Positions 35,593 to 44,417 of a stretch of DNA of 64,000 bases are shown here, one piece after another; the stretch's first letter is position 1; every line of letters begins with the position of its first letter. This DNA comes from CAZABP01 sp964483245. Lineage in GTDB: Bacteria > Planctomycetota > UBA1135 > UBA2386. The position numbers were made by a program, and so were the translations under genes. Where the stretch lies: assembly GCA_964483245.1 (NCBI GenBank), contig CAZABP010000015.1, forward strand, positions 25,522-89,521, written 5' to 3'. The notes below the pieces were generated by a model, which did not search any database, had not been told where the DNA came from, and saw only the letters and a program-made list of their open reading frames with translations.

Positions 35593-37197
35593 TCAGCTCA
35601 CCGAGCCTTCGACTGCCTTGCTGTCTTCCTTCAGCGAAGTCACCAGCGTGTCGGTGGTCAGCAGCAACGCGGCGATGCTGGCGGCGTTCTGCAGCGCGCT
35701 GCGCACGACCTTGGTCGGGTCGATGATCCCCGCCTTGAACATGTCGACCCACTGGCCGGTGACCGCATCGAACCCTTCGGAGTCCTTGGCCGACAGCGCC
35801 TCCTCGACGATGACCGAACCGTCCTCGCCGGCGTTGTTGGCGATCTGCCGCAGCGGTGCCTGGCAGGCGTGGGCGACGATCTCGACGCCATGGCGCCGGT
35901 CCCCCTTCGTCTTCAGGTTCTCGAGCACGCGGGCGGCGCGCAGCAGCGCGGTGCCGCCGCCGGACACGATCCCTTCCTCGACCGCTGCGCGCGTGGCGTT
36001 CAGCGCGTCCTCGACGCGGAGCTTGGTCTGCTTCATCTCCGCCTCGGTCTGCCCGCCGACGCGCACGACGGCGACGCCGCCGGTCAGCTTGGCGAGCCGT
36101 TCCTGCAGCTTCTCACGGTCGTAGTCGGAGGTCGTCTTGGCGATCTGCGCGCGGATGCTGTCCGCACGCGCCATGACGTCCGCCTTCTTGCCGGCGCCGT
36201 CGATGATCGTGGTGTGGTCCTTGGTCAGCTTGATCTTCTGCGCGCGGCCGAGGTGCTCCAGCGTGACGCTCTCGAGCTTGATCCCGAGGTCCTCGCTGAT
36301 GCACTGGCCGCCGGTCAGCACCGCGATGTCCTGCAGGATCGCCTTGCGCCGGTCACCGAACGCCGGCGCCTTGGCCGCGGCGACGTTCAACACGCCCTTG
36401 ATCCGGTTGACGACCAACGTCGCCAGCGCCTCGGACTCGAAGTCCTCGGCGATGATCAACAGCGGCTTGCCGGTGCGCGAGACCGCCTCCAGGACCGGGA
36501 TCAGCTCACGCACGCTGGCGATCTTCTTCTCGAAGATCAGCACGTACGCATCCTCCAGCACCGCCTCCATCGTCTTGGGGTCGGTGATGAAGTACGGCGA
36601 GACGTAGCCCTTGTCGAACTGCATGCCGCCGACGAACTCGAGCTCGGTCGCCGAGGCCTTGCCCTCCTCGATCGTGATCACGCCTTCCTGGCCGACCTTC
36701 TCGACGGCTTCAGCCAGCAGCTTGCCGATCCCCGGGTCGTTGTTCCCGGCGATCGTGCCGACCTGGGCGATCTCCTCGGTCTTCTTGACCTTGCGCGTCG
36801 CCTTCTTGAGCTCCTCGACGACCGCTTCGACCGCCTGCTCGATGCCGGCGCGCAGCTCCATCGGATTGACGCCGGCGGTCAGGAAGCGCTGGCCGGCTTT
36901 GATGATCGCCTCGGCGAGCACGGTCGCCGTCGTGGTGCCGTCACCGGCGACGTCGTTGGTCTTGGAGGCCACCTCGCGCACGAGCTTGGCGCCCATGTTC
37001 TCGAAGGGATCCTCGAGCTCGACCTCCTTGGCGACCGTGACACCGTCGTTGACGACCTGCGGGCCGCCGAACGACTTCTCGATGATCACGTTCTTGCCCC
37101 CAGGGCCGAGCGTGACCTTGACCGCTCTCGCGAGCTTCTCGACGCCGAGCACGATCTTCCGCCGTGCCGCCTCGTCGAACATGATCTGCTTCGCCAT
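35593..37197 (-). CDS. groEL1: 60-kDa chaperonin GroEL, copy 1 (no GGM tail)
   Basis: A 534-aa group I chaperonin. KVTLGPGGKNVII, NDGVTVAKEVEL, DVAGDGTTTATVLAEAI and RVEDALNATRAAVEEG (with the catalytic Asp) are intact. The C-terminus ends SLKEDSKAVEGSVS, without the usual GGM repeats. It follows groES by only 5 bp. Compared with copy 2 it has QIMFDEAARRKIVLGV at its start and is about 30 residues shorter, mostly at the tail. Loss of the tail is known in chaperonin paralogues with altered clients. Confidence 0.95.
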   Translation of the reverse strand: MAKQIMFDEAARRKIVLGVEKLARAVKVTLGPGGKNVIIEKSFGGPQVVNDGVTVAKEVELEDPFENMGAKLVREVASKTNDVAGDGTTTATVLAEAIIKAGQRFLTAGVNPMELRAGIEQAVEAVVEELKKATRKVKKTEEIAQVGTIAGNNDPGIGKLLAEAVEKVGQEGVITIEEGKASATELEFVGGMQFDKGYVSPYFITDPKTMEAVLEDAYVLIFEKKIASVRELIPVLEAVSRTGKPLLIIAEDFESEALATLVVNRIKGVLNVAAAKAPAFGDRRKAILQDIAVLTGGQCISEDLGIKLESVTLEHLGRAQKIKLTKDHTTIIDGAGKKADVMARADSIRAQIAKTTSDYDREKLQERLAKLTGGVAVVRVGGQTEAEMKQTKLRVEDALNATRAAVEEGIVSGGGTALLRAARVLENLKTKGDRRHGVEIVAHACQAPLRQIANNAGEDGSVIVEEALSAKDSEGFDAVTGQWVDMFKAGIIDPTKVVRSALQNAASIAALLLTTDTLVTSLKEDSKAVEGSVS

Positions 37198-37202
37198 GGT
37201 GC

Positions 37203-37499
37203 TCAGGCCTCCTCGACGCGGCCGAGCAGCTCGGACTCGCGGATGATCTTGTAGTCGTCGCCGTCGATCTTGACGTCGCTGCCGGCGTAGCGGCCGAACA
37301 GCACGATGTCGCCCTTCTTGACCTCCGGCTTCACGCGGCGGCCGTCCTCGAGCTGCCGGCCGGCGCCGACCGAAGCGACCTTGCCGCGCTGCGGCTTCTC
37401 ACGGGCGGCGTCCGGCAGCACGATGCCGCCGGCGCTGACTTCCTCGGCTTCGAGGACCTTGAGGACGACCCGGTCGTCCAGCGGGATGATCTTGACCAT
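37203..37499 (-). CDS. groES: Co-chaperonin GroES
   Basis: A 98-aa protein (MVKIIPLDDRVVLKVLEAE) with the mobile loop region SAGGIVLPDAAREKPQRGKV and the roof strand GDIVLFGRYAGSDVKID. It caps GroEL rings in an ATP-dependent way. It is the only groES seen and sits between the two groEL genes, 53 bp after copy 2 and 5 bp before copy 1. Confidence 0.96.
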   Translation of the reverse strand: MVKIIPLDDRVVLKVLEAEEVSAGGIVLPDAAREKPQRGKVASVGAGRQLEDGRRVKPEVKKGDIVLFGRYAGSDVKIDGDDYKIIRESELLGRVEEA

Positions 37500-37552
37500 T
37501 GCAGGTTTTCCGTTGGTTGTTCGTGTTCGTTGGTTCGTCGCGTGCGCGCGGC

Positions 37553-39253
37553 TCAGAAGCCCATGCCGCCCATGCCACCCATCCCGCCCATGCCGCCCAT
37601 TCCACCCATGCCGCCCATCCCACCCATGCCGCCGCCGTGGGCGTGACCGGCACCAGCCGGTTCCTCCTCGTCCTTCGGCAGATTGGTGACGATGCAGTCG
37701 GTGGTCAGCAGCAGGCCGGCGACCGACACCGCGTTCTGCAGCGCCGTGCGCGTGACCTTGGTCGGGTCGATGATGCCGAGCTCGAGCATGTCGGCGTATT
37801 CGCCGCTCAGCGCGTTGAAGCCGTAGTTGGTGTTCTTCTGCTGCAGCACGCGGCGGACGACGACGCCACCGTCGTGGCCGGCGTTCTGCGCGATCGTGCG
37901 GATCGGGCGGGCCGCCGCGGTGCGCACGACGTCGACGCCGAACTGCTCGTCGCCGTCCAGCTCGAGCTTGTCGAGCGCCGCGGCCGCGCGCAGCAGCGCC
38001 GTGCCGCCGCCCGGCAGGATCCCTTCCTGGATCGCCGCGCGCGTCGCGTGCAGCGCATCCTCGACCAGCGCCTTGCGCTCCTTCATCTCGGTCTCGGTCT
38101 GCGCGCCGACGCGGATCTCGGCGATCCCGCCGGTCAGCTTCGCCAGCCGTTCCTGCAGCTTCTCGCGGTCGTAGTCCGACGTCGTGTGCTCGATCTCGCG
38201 CCGGATCTGCGTCGCGCGCGCGGTGACCTCGCCGGTGCGCCCACGCCCCTCGACGATCGTCGTGTTGTCGTTGTCGACGATGACGCGGCGCGCGCCGCCG
38301 AGCTGCTTGGGCGTCAGCTTCTCCAGCTCCATGCCGAGATCCTTGAAGATCGCCGTCGCGCCGGTCAGGATCGCGATGTCCTGCAGCATCGCCTTGCGGC
38401 GGTCGCCGAAGCCGGGCGCCTTGACGGCGACGACCTTGATGATCCCGCGCAGCTTGTTGACGACGAGCGTGGCGAGCGCCTCGCCCTCGATGTCCTCGGC
38501 GATGATCAGCAGCGGCTTGCCGAGCTCCTTCAGCTTCTCGAGCAGGGGCAGCAGCTTGCGCACCGAGCTGATCTTGTCCTCGTGCACCAGCACGAGGCAG
38601 TCCTCGTACTCGGCCGTCATCGAGTCGGCGTCGGTCACGAAGTGCGGCGACAGGAAGCCGCGGTCGAACTGCATCCCTTCGACGATCTTGACCTCGGTCT
38701 CGGTGCTCTTGCCCTCCTCGACCGTGATCACGCCGTCCTGACCGACCTTCTTCATCGCGTCGGCGATGATCTTGCCGATCTCCTGATCGCCGTTGCTGGC
38801 GATCGTCGCGACCTGCTGGATCTTCTTGACGTCGGTGCCGGGGACCGGCTTCGCCATCTTGCGCAGCTGCTCGGTGACCTGCTCGGCCGCCTTGCGCACC
38901 CCGCGGATCAGCGCCGCGTGGTTGGCGCCGGCGGTCAGGAACTTGGTCCCCTCCTCCAGGATCGCGTGCGTCAGCAGCGTCGCGGTCGTCGTGCCGTCAC
39001 CGGCGACATCGGACGTCTTCGACGCGGCCTCGCGCACGAGCTTGGCGCCCATGTTCTCGTAGGGGTCCTCGAGTTCGATCTCCTCCGCGACCGTCACGCC
39101 GTCCTTCGTCACGGTGGGGCCGCCCCAGCCCTTGTCGAGCACGGCGTTGCGGCCGCGCGGGCCGAGCGTGGAGACGACTGCCTTGGAGAGCTTGGCGACG
39201 CCGCGCAGGATGGAATCCCGCGCATCGGTATCGAATGTGAGCTGCTTGGCCAT
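37553..39253 (-). CDS. groEL2: 60-kDa chaperonin GroEL, copy 2 (GGM-tailed)
   Basis: A 566-aa group I chaperonin. SKAVVSTLGPRGRNAVLDKG, KDGVTVAEEIEL, DVAGDGTTTATLLTHAI and LVEDALHATRAAIQEG are intact. The C-terminal tail is eight consecutive Gly-Gly-Met units preceded by GAGHAHG, the canonical, here rather long, cavity-floor tail. This is the first gene of the operon (transcribed leftward), so it probably sits nearest the promoter. The two copies differ widely in sequence, indicating an old duplication rather than a recent one. Confidence 0.96.
   Translation of the reverse strand: MAKQLTFDTDARDSILRGVAKLSKAVVSTLGPRGRNAVLDKGWGGPTVTKDGVTVAEEIELEDPYENMGAKLVREAASKTSDVAGDGTTTATLLTHAILEEGTKFLTAGANHAALIRGVRKAAEQVTEQLRKMAKPVPGTDVKKIQQVATIASNGDQEIGKIIADAMKKVGQDGVITVEEGKSTETEVKIVEGMQFDRGFLSPHFVTDADSMTAEYEDCLVLVHEDKISSVRKLLPLLEKLKELGKPLLIIAEDIEGEALATLVVNKLRGIIKVVAVKAPGFGDRRKAMLQDIAILTGATAIFKDLGMELEKLTPKQLGGARRVIVDNDNTTIVEGRGRTGEVTARATQIRREIEHTTSDYDREKLQERLAKLTGGIAEIRVGAQTETEMKERKALVEDALHATRAAIQEGILPGGGTALLRAAAALDKLELDGDEQFGVDVVRTAAARPIRTIAQNAGHDGGVVVRRVLQQKNTNYGFNALSGEYADMLELGIIDPTKVTRTALQNAVSVAGLLLTTDCIVTNLPKDEEEPAGAGHAHGGGMGGMGGMGGMGGMGGMGGMGGMGF
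37562..37633 (-). repeat. Eight tandem 9-bp repeats encoding (Gly-Gly-Met)8
   Basis: Eight in-frame 9-base units, each ending in an ATG for Met on the minus strand, form the groEL2 tail. Synonymous changes among Gly codons are scattered between units. Slippage could change the copy number without shifting frame. Confidence 0.9.
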
Positions 39254-39555
39254 GGGAACGTTCTGGGTGTGCAGGATGTTGTTGCGCGGACGGCGGATCT
39301 TCGACCTGCCAGGCCAGACCCGCTGGTGTGGGAGCCGCTCGTCCAGGAGACTCGGGCTCGTCCGGTCCGGCGCGGGCCCGCGCTAAGCAAAGCCGGTGCC
39401 GGCGTCCAATCCCGTTCGCGTGACCGAGCCAACCCGTGGTCAGCCAAGCAGTTGCAGACAGATCCCCGACGTCGGTCCCGCGCGGTGCGCACGCCCGCCA
39501 AGACAAACTGTCAGTTCCGCTCGGAGCCCGTCCAGCCGAAAGGTGCCAATCTGAC
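39254..39555. other. 302-bp divergent intergenic region between groEL2 and the NPCBM gene
   Basis: No ORF with support is present. The region must hold the promoters of the leftward chaperone operon and of the rightward NPCBM gene. A perfect 14-bp GC palindrome (GCGCGGGCCCGCGC) lies at 39370-39383, 116 bp upstream of groEL2. No CIRCE element (TTAGCACTC with its inverted partner) is visible, so HrcA control of the usual type is not supported. A small inverted repeat (GACA/TGTC) lies near 39502-39512. Confidence 0.6.
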
Positions 39556-40797
39556 ATGAGCTTCCGCCGCCGCTGCGTGATCCCTCTGCTCGGCCTCGCC
39601 GCACTTCCGCTCGCCGCCCCGGCCCAGGAGCACCAGCTGACGCTGGCCGATGGTTCGACGCTGCTCGGCGTGTTCGAGCGCATCGCCGGCTCCGGCGAAG
39701 AAGCCAACCTGATCCTGCGCCAGGGTGGCGAGCGTCACGCCGTGCCGCTCGCGCGTGTGCTCGGGTGGCATCGCGCGGCGCCAGCCGGGGACCAGCGGGC
39801 ACCCGCGGTCGCGCGCCTGGTCGGCGGCCAGGAGCTGCGCGGCGAGCTCATGGCCGGCGATCGGGCCGGCGAAACGTTCGTCATGCGCTCGCCGAGCCTG
39901 GGGGACGTGCGCGTCCTCGTCGATCGGATGCAGGCGATCCTGTTCGCGCGGCAGGCGGGGGAGTTCGCGCTCGAGGATCTCGTGCTGCCGGAAGGAGCGG
40001 AGCAGGACGAGGCGCTGTTCCGCCGCGCCGGGCGCGGACTCGATGTCGTCGTCGGCGCGATCCAGGCGTTCGGCGCGCAGGGGATCGACTTCGTCTGGGG
40101 TGAAGCGGAGGCGCCGCGGCTGTTCCGCTATGGCGATCTGATCGGGATCGCGCTGCGCGGTGGTGCGCCGCCGCAGGCCGAGCTGCCGTTCCAGGTCGTG
40201 ACGCGGAGCGGGGACGTGCTGCGGGTGCAGATCGAGGGTGGCGATGCGAATCACCTGCAGTTGCGCTGGGAGGGAGGCGTGCAGCTGCGCCTGCCGCTCA
40301 GTGATCTGGCCGCGGTCACGAATCTCGGTGGGGGGCGGCGGTTCCTGTCGGACCTGCCGCCGCAGCAGGTGGAGCAGAGCGATGGGCTCGGCCCGATCGG
40401 CAGCACCGATCTGCCGCTGTTGCCGTTCCGGCTGGATCGCACCGTCGGCGGATCGTTCCTGTCGACCGAGGGTTGGTGTCATGGCAAGGGCATCGGCGTG
40501 CATGCCGTGACGCGGATGACGTGGCGCGTTCCGGACGGCGCGCGGCAGTTCTTCGCCAAGGTCGCGTTCAGCGAGGACCCGCTGCTCGGCGACGTGCGCG
40601 GCGATGCCGACGTGCGCGTGCGGCGCGGCGACGAGGTCCTGTTCGAGGTCGTCGGCCTGCGCGCGGGGCAGCCGGCGCGCTCGACGGGGTTGATCCCGGT
40701 CCGCCCGGGTGAATTGCTGACGCTCGAAGTCGGCGCGGGTCGCGGGCTGTCGATCGGCGACCGCGTCAACTGGCTGTCGGCGGTGTTCCTGCCGTGA
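39556..40797 (+). CDS. Secreted protein with C-terminal NPCBM domain
   Basis: A 413-aa protein with a signal peptide (CVIPLLGLAALPLAAPAQ). A LADGSTLLGVFERIAG motif in the mature N-terminus recalls repeats that planctomycete exported proteins use before NPCBM modules. The C-terminal 110 residues match the NPCBM carbohydrate-binding-like fold: GWCHGKGIGVHAVTRMTWRV, VRRGDEVLFEVVGLRAGQPA and the closing GDRVNWLSAVFLP. ATG 39556 is the start. It overlaps the VWA gene by 4 bp, so the two are coupled and may act together on the cell surface or in the periplasm. Confidence 0.8.
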   Translation: MSFRRRCVIPLLGLAALPLAAPAQEHQLTLADGSTLLGVFERIAGSGEEANLILRQGGERHAVPLARVLGWHRAAPAGDQRAPAVARLVGGQELRGELMAGDRAGETFVMRSPSLGDVRVLVDRMQAILFARQAGEFALEDLVLPEGAEQDEALFRRAGRGLDVVVGAIQAFGAQGIDFVWGEAEAPRLFRYGDLIGIALRGGAPPQAELPFQVVTRSGDVLRVQIEGGDANHLQLRWEGGVQLRLPLSDLAAVTNLGGGRRFLSDLPPQQVEQSDGLGPIGSTDLPLLPFRLDRTVGGSFLSTEGWCHGKGIGVHAVTRMTWRVPDGARQFFAKVAFSEDPLLGDVRGDADVRVRRGDEVLFEVVGLRAGQPARSTGLIPVRPGELLTLEVGAGRGLSIGDRVNWLSAVFLP

Positions 40798-43205
40798 TCG
40801 CGTGGCTGCAGGCCGGCAGCGAGTGGATGGTCGGGGCGTTCCTCGCGGTCCTCGCGTTGCCCGGGCTCGGCCTGCGGCGGTTCGGACCCTGGCCGGCGCG
40901 CGCGGCCGTAGCGTTCGCACTCGCGGCGCTGCTGCTCGCATTGGCGGATCCGCGCTGGCTGCAGCGCGAGGAGGTGCCGGTGCAGGTCGACGTCGTGCGC
41001 ACTGGCACCGGCACGACCGGCTGGCAGCAGCTCGCGGCCGAGCTGCAGCGCGACGCTGGCGAGCTGCCCCCGGCTGCCGCCCCGGGCCGGCTCGGCCCGA
41101 CCGTCGTACGCGCATGGCTGCAGCGGCTCGGCGATCTGCCGGTCGAGATCGCGCTGTTGTGGACCGGTCCACTCGGCGCGGAGGAACCTGCGGCGCGCTT
41201 CGATGCCGGCGTGCGCGCGTGGTCGGCCGTGCCGCCGCCGCCGTGGGAACCGGCGGAGCTCGAGCTGCGTGCGGCGCGCGCGCAGGCGGTCGGTCGCCCG
41301 GGCCGACTCGAGCTGACGGCAGGGCGGCCGCTGCCCGGGCTGCGCGGGCAGCTCGTGCTGACTGCGCCGGACGGCCACCGCACGATCGCCGAACTCGCGG
41401 CCGACGAACGCGGTCGCGTTGGATACACGTGGACCCCGCAGCGCGCCGGCCTGCACGAAGTCGAGCTGACGCTGCGCGAACGCGGTGTGCAGTTGCAGGC
41501 GCGGGGCGAGCTGAGCGTCGCGGCAGCACCGCGGATCCTGGTCCTGGGGGACCAACACGAAGCGGTCGTGCGCGCGTTGACCGTGCAGGGCTTCGACGCC
41601 GTCCCGGCCACGAGCCTCGAACCGCCGTTCACCGCCGACGTCGTCGTGCTGCTGCGCGCGCCGGACGAGGAGGAGGTCGCGGCGTTGACCGGCTTCGTCG
41701 ATCTCGGCGGCGGCCTGTTGCTGGTGGGGGGTGCGGATGGTGGTGCGGTGCCGGTCACCGGATCCCCGTTCGCGACGCTGAGCCCGATCTCGCGCAGTGA
41801 GATCCCGGCCACCGAGGCTGGTCCGGGGCCAGGGAAGCCGGTGCCGGACGAACGACCGCAAGAGCCGCCGCCGGACGCGCCACCCGCGAAGGATCCGGAT
41901 GCGGTGCCGCCACCGACCGGCGGGACCGAAGGGGCGCAGCTCGTCGAAGGCCCGCCGGTCGAAGTCGAGCGACGCACGATCGCGCTGGTGCTGCTCGTCG
42001 ACAAGTCGGGCAGCATGGGGAATCAGGTCTCCGGTCAGCTCGCGAAGATCGAGTACGCGAAGCAGAGCGCGTACGAAACCGCCGCGGCGCTCGGCGAAGG
42101 GGACGAAGTCGCGCTGGTGACTTTCGGTGAGTCCGCGCACGTGCAGCTGCCGCTGACGCCAGCGACCGACCGCGACGCGATCCGCCGGCGGCTCGAAGGG
42201 CTGCGCGCGACCGAGGACTCGACGCTGATCGCGTCCGGTCTCGAGCAAGCCGCTGCGTTGCTGGCATCCAGCGGTGCCGGCGTGCGGCACGCCGTCATCG
42301 TCTCGGATGGCGAGATCCACGACGCGCATGCGGAGTTCACGCAGGCAGCCGCGCGCAATCTGCGCAACGCAGGGGTCACGGTTTCGTTGATCCGGATCTC
42401 GGCTCCAGGTGACCGCAGCCTCGTCGCCGACGCGGCCGCGCTCGCGAGCCCCGGCTGCTTCATCACGACGTTCGATCCACGCGCGATCCCGCGCCTGATC
42501 AGCGCCGAGGTGCGGCGTGCGCTGACCAAGGCCGGGCGCCCCCCGACCGGCGAGACCGGCGACGAGAAACCCCCGCCGGGCACTCCGCCGGTCCTGCCAC
42601 CCGATCCGAAGCCACCGGAACCTCCGTCAGAGCCCCCGCCGCGCGAGCCGGACCCGGAGCCCAAGCCGGCCGACATCGCGCTCGAAGTACGCGCCGTCAC
42701 CGACTCGCGGCTGCTCGAGCCGATCCCGGAGACCTGGCCGACGCTGACCGGCATGCCGGCGACTGCGGCGACGCTCGACGCGCACGTGCTGCTGGTCGCC
42801 AGCGAACGGGGACTGCCGCTGCTCGCGCTCGGCAACCGCGGCACCGGCCGCGTCGCGGCGTGGAGTGCGGACCTGCATGGCGACCAGAGCCGCGCGTGGC
42901 TCGCCGACGCGCAGTTTCCTGCTCGTCTCGCGCAGTGGGTCACGGCGTTGCTGCCGCCGTTGCCGGCTGCGCCCCACGATCTGCTGGCGCAACGCGAGCT
43001 CGTCCCGCCCGCCCCGTTGGCTGCCGACCGCGCCTGGTTCGCCGCGGCGACGAAGCACGAACCGGCGCCGCTCACGGCGTTCGCGGTCCCGCACGCCGTG
43101 CCGCGCGCGCGCGCCGTCAGCTACGCGCGACCGCTCGCACTGCCGGCGCTGCTGCTGTTGGTGGTCGTCTGCGCGGCGGAGCGCTGGCTCCGCCGCGCGG
43201 CGTGA
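40794..43205 (+). CDS. Membrane protein with VWA domain inserted in a GATase-like region
   Basis: An 803-aa protein starting at GTG within the upstream stop. Two N-terminal helices (about residues 10-50) precede a beta-domain (FLELTAGRPLPG-type, 150-245). A GATase-like half (ILVLGDQHEAVVRAL to GGGLLLVGGADGG) is then interrupted by a Pro-rich linker and a VWA domain with MIDAS DKSGSMG (Asp403), TFGES and SDGE motifs. After a second Pro-rich linker the GATase-like fold resumes (VASERGLPLLALGNRGTGRV AAWSADLHG). A C-terminal helix (about 780-797) ends it. Such proteins are common in planctomycetes; function unknown. Confidence 0.8.
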   Translation: MIAWLQAGSEWMVGAFLAVLALPGLGLRRFGPWPARAAVAFALAALLLALADPRWLQREEVPVQVDVVRTGTGTTGWQQLAAELQRDAGELPPAAAPGRLGPTVVRAWLQRLGDLPVEIALLWTGPLGAEEPAARFDAGVRAWSAVPPPPWEPAELELRAARAQAVGRPGRLELTAGRPLPGLRGQLVLTAPDGHRTIAELAADERGRVGYTWTPQRAGLHEVELTLRERGVQLQARGELSVAAAPRILVLGDQHEAVVRALTVQGFDAVPATSLEPPFTADVVVLLRAPDEEEVAALTGFVDLGGGLLLVGGADGGAVPVTGSPFATLSPISRSEIPATEAGPGPGKPVPDERPQEPPPDAPPAKDPDAVPPPTGGTEGAQLVEGPPVEVERRTIALVLLVDKSGSMGNQVSGQLAKIEYAKQSAYETAAALGEGDEVALVTFGESAHVQLPLTPATDRDAIRRRLEGLRATEDSTLIASGLEQAAALLASSGAGVRHAVIVSDGEIHDAHAEFTQAAARNLRNAGVTVSLIRISAPGDRSLVADAAALASPGCFITTFDPRAIPRLISAEVRRALTKAGRPPTGETGDEKPPPGTPPVLPPDPKPPEPPSEPPPREPDPEPKPADIALEVRAVTDSRLLEPIPETWPTLTGMPATAATLDAHVLLVASERGLPLLALGNRGTGRVAAWSADLHGDQSRAWLADAQFPARLAQWVTALLPPLPAAPHDLLAQRELVPPAPLAADRAWFAAATKHEPAPLTAFAVPHAVPRARAVSYARPLALPALLLLVVVCAAERWLRRAA

Positions 43206-43226
43206 TGTGCGGGCAGGGCAGTCTGC

Positions 43227-44405
43227 TCAGCGGATGTGGATCCCGCTCGCCGTCGTCAGCTTGTAGTTGCCGCTGGTCGTGAACACGATCGCCTGCGCCT
43301 TGACGATGAACCCGCTCGCGCCTGGGCCGAGTGCCCCGACCATCAGCGGCGTCTGTTCGCCGGTGTAGTCACCGTTCTGGTCGAGCGGCATCACGAGGCC
43401 GGCGAACGCGGCCAGGTTCGGATCGGCGATGTTGAGCAGCAGGTTGCCCAGGCCCGGGATCGGCAGCGAGCCGGGGAAGTTGGTCTTGCTGACGTTCAGC
43501 AGCGGCACCGCGGCGCCACCGACGCCGTAGGCACTGCCGGCACTGACGTCGAAGAAGAACGTGCTGTTGGCATTGAACTGATAGTCCGCCCAGCAGGCGG
43601 ACAGGCCGCGGTAGCGCTCGTTGCTGAGCCGGGGCACCGGATAGAGGTTCCCGTGGTCCCCGGTTGCGGCGAGCACCGGCTCCTGGATCAGCAGACCGAT
43701 CTTGACGCGGTGGAAACGATTGCGGCTGACAGTCACCGTGCGGTTCGGCCGGCTGCCGACCGTGTGCCCGTGGAACGTCAACGAGTTCGGTCCGAGCCCG
43801 CCGTAGTAGTCGTTGCCGTGCATCTGGCCGCCGTTGGTGTCGTCGCGCCATTCGCCGCCCTTGAACTCGACGAACAGCAGCATCGGCGTGCCGGCCGGGA
43901 TCGGCACCGGCGTCGTCAGCTTGAACGAGTGCTCGTAGATCGTCGTGTTCGGTGGAATCGCGACCGAGCCGGACGCGACGTACAGCACGTCCGCTGCGGC
44001 CGGGTCGTGCTCCATCAGCGGCGGCGTCGAGGTTGCGCGCGCCGGGCCGATGCCGGTGGCGAACTGATAGTGGTTCGTGACCGGCGAGTTGTTGTTCGCA
44101 GCGCCGGCGAAGATCGCCTGCGTGAAACCGGTGACCGTGTACTCGACGCTGCCCTGGCTCGCGGCCTGGGCACGCAGGGGCGGTGTGTAGGCCCACGAAC
44201 GTGTGCCGGCCGCGATGCCCGGCGCGGCGGAGAAGCCGGGTGGCTCGAGATCCGGCACCGGATAACGCCGGCCGGTGACCGGATGCGTAGCGCCGGAGAC
44301 GACGCGGTAGTTGTTGCTGACCGCGTAGTCCGGGTCCTGCTGCGCGGGAGCGGTCACGGGCAACAGCCACGGGACCAGGGCGGAGAGAACGAGGGATCGG
44401 TGCAT
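43227..44405 (-). CDS. Secreted protein of unknown function, paralogue A
   Basis: A 392-aa protein with a signal peptide (HRSLVLSALVPWLLPVTAPA). It shares its whole length with the gene at 45182-46378: matching segments are THPVTGRRYPVPDLEPPGF, FKLTTPVPIPAG, LLFVEFKGGEW, TNFPGSLPIPGLGNLLLN and GEQTPLMVGALG. The last approximately 120 residues look like the beta-sandwich tail of many planctomycete exported proteins. No enzymatic motif is recognised. ATG 44405 sits behind an SD (GGAG) that lies in a small hairpin. The C-terminus converges on the VWA gene. Confidence 0.75.
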   Translation of the reverse strand: MHRSLVLSALVPWLLPVTAPAQQDPDYAVSNNYRVVSGATHPVTGRRYPVPDLEPPGFSAAPGIAAGTRSWAYTPPLRAQAASQGSVEYTVTGFTQAIFAGAANNNSPVTNHYQFATGIGPARATSTPPLMEHDPAAADVLYVASGSVAIPPNTTIYEHSFKLTTPVPIPAGTPMLLFVEFKGGEWRDDTNGGQMHGNDYYGGLGPNSLTFHGHTVGSRPNRTVTVSRNRFHRVKIGLLIQEPVLAATGDHGNLYPVPRLSNERYRGLSACWADYQFNANSTFFFDVSAGSAYGVGGAAVPLLNVSKTNFPGSLPIPGLGNLLLNIADPNLAAFAGLVMPLDQNGDYTGEQTPLMVGALGPGASGFIVKAQAIVFTTSGNYKLTTASGIHIR

Positions 44406-44417
44406 CGGAGGGCTCCG
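44406..44417 (-). promoter_or_regulatory. Small hairpin over the Shine-Dalgarno of paralogue A
   Basis: On the minus strand, CGGAG and CTCCG directly precede the ATG; their pairing (CGGA with TCCG, four-base loop GCCC) would hide the GGAG ribosome site 7 bases before the start. A second small stem, AGGGG/CCCCT around 44421-44434, lies just upstream in the leader. Both could lower translation initiation unless opened. Confidence 0.35.

Noticed and set aside
37562..37633. Tandem 9-bp units as a possible CRISPR-like or VNTR element
   Set aside because: They encode the (GGM)8 tail of groEL2 in frame; no spacers exist.
39254..39555. CIRCE or other HrcA site before the chaperone operon
   Set aside because: No TTAGCACTC/GAGTGCTAA pair on either strand; CGCTAAGC near 39381 is only a partial resemblance.
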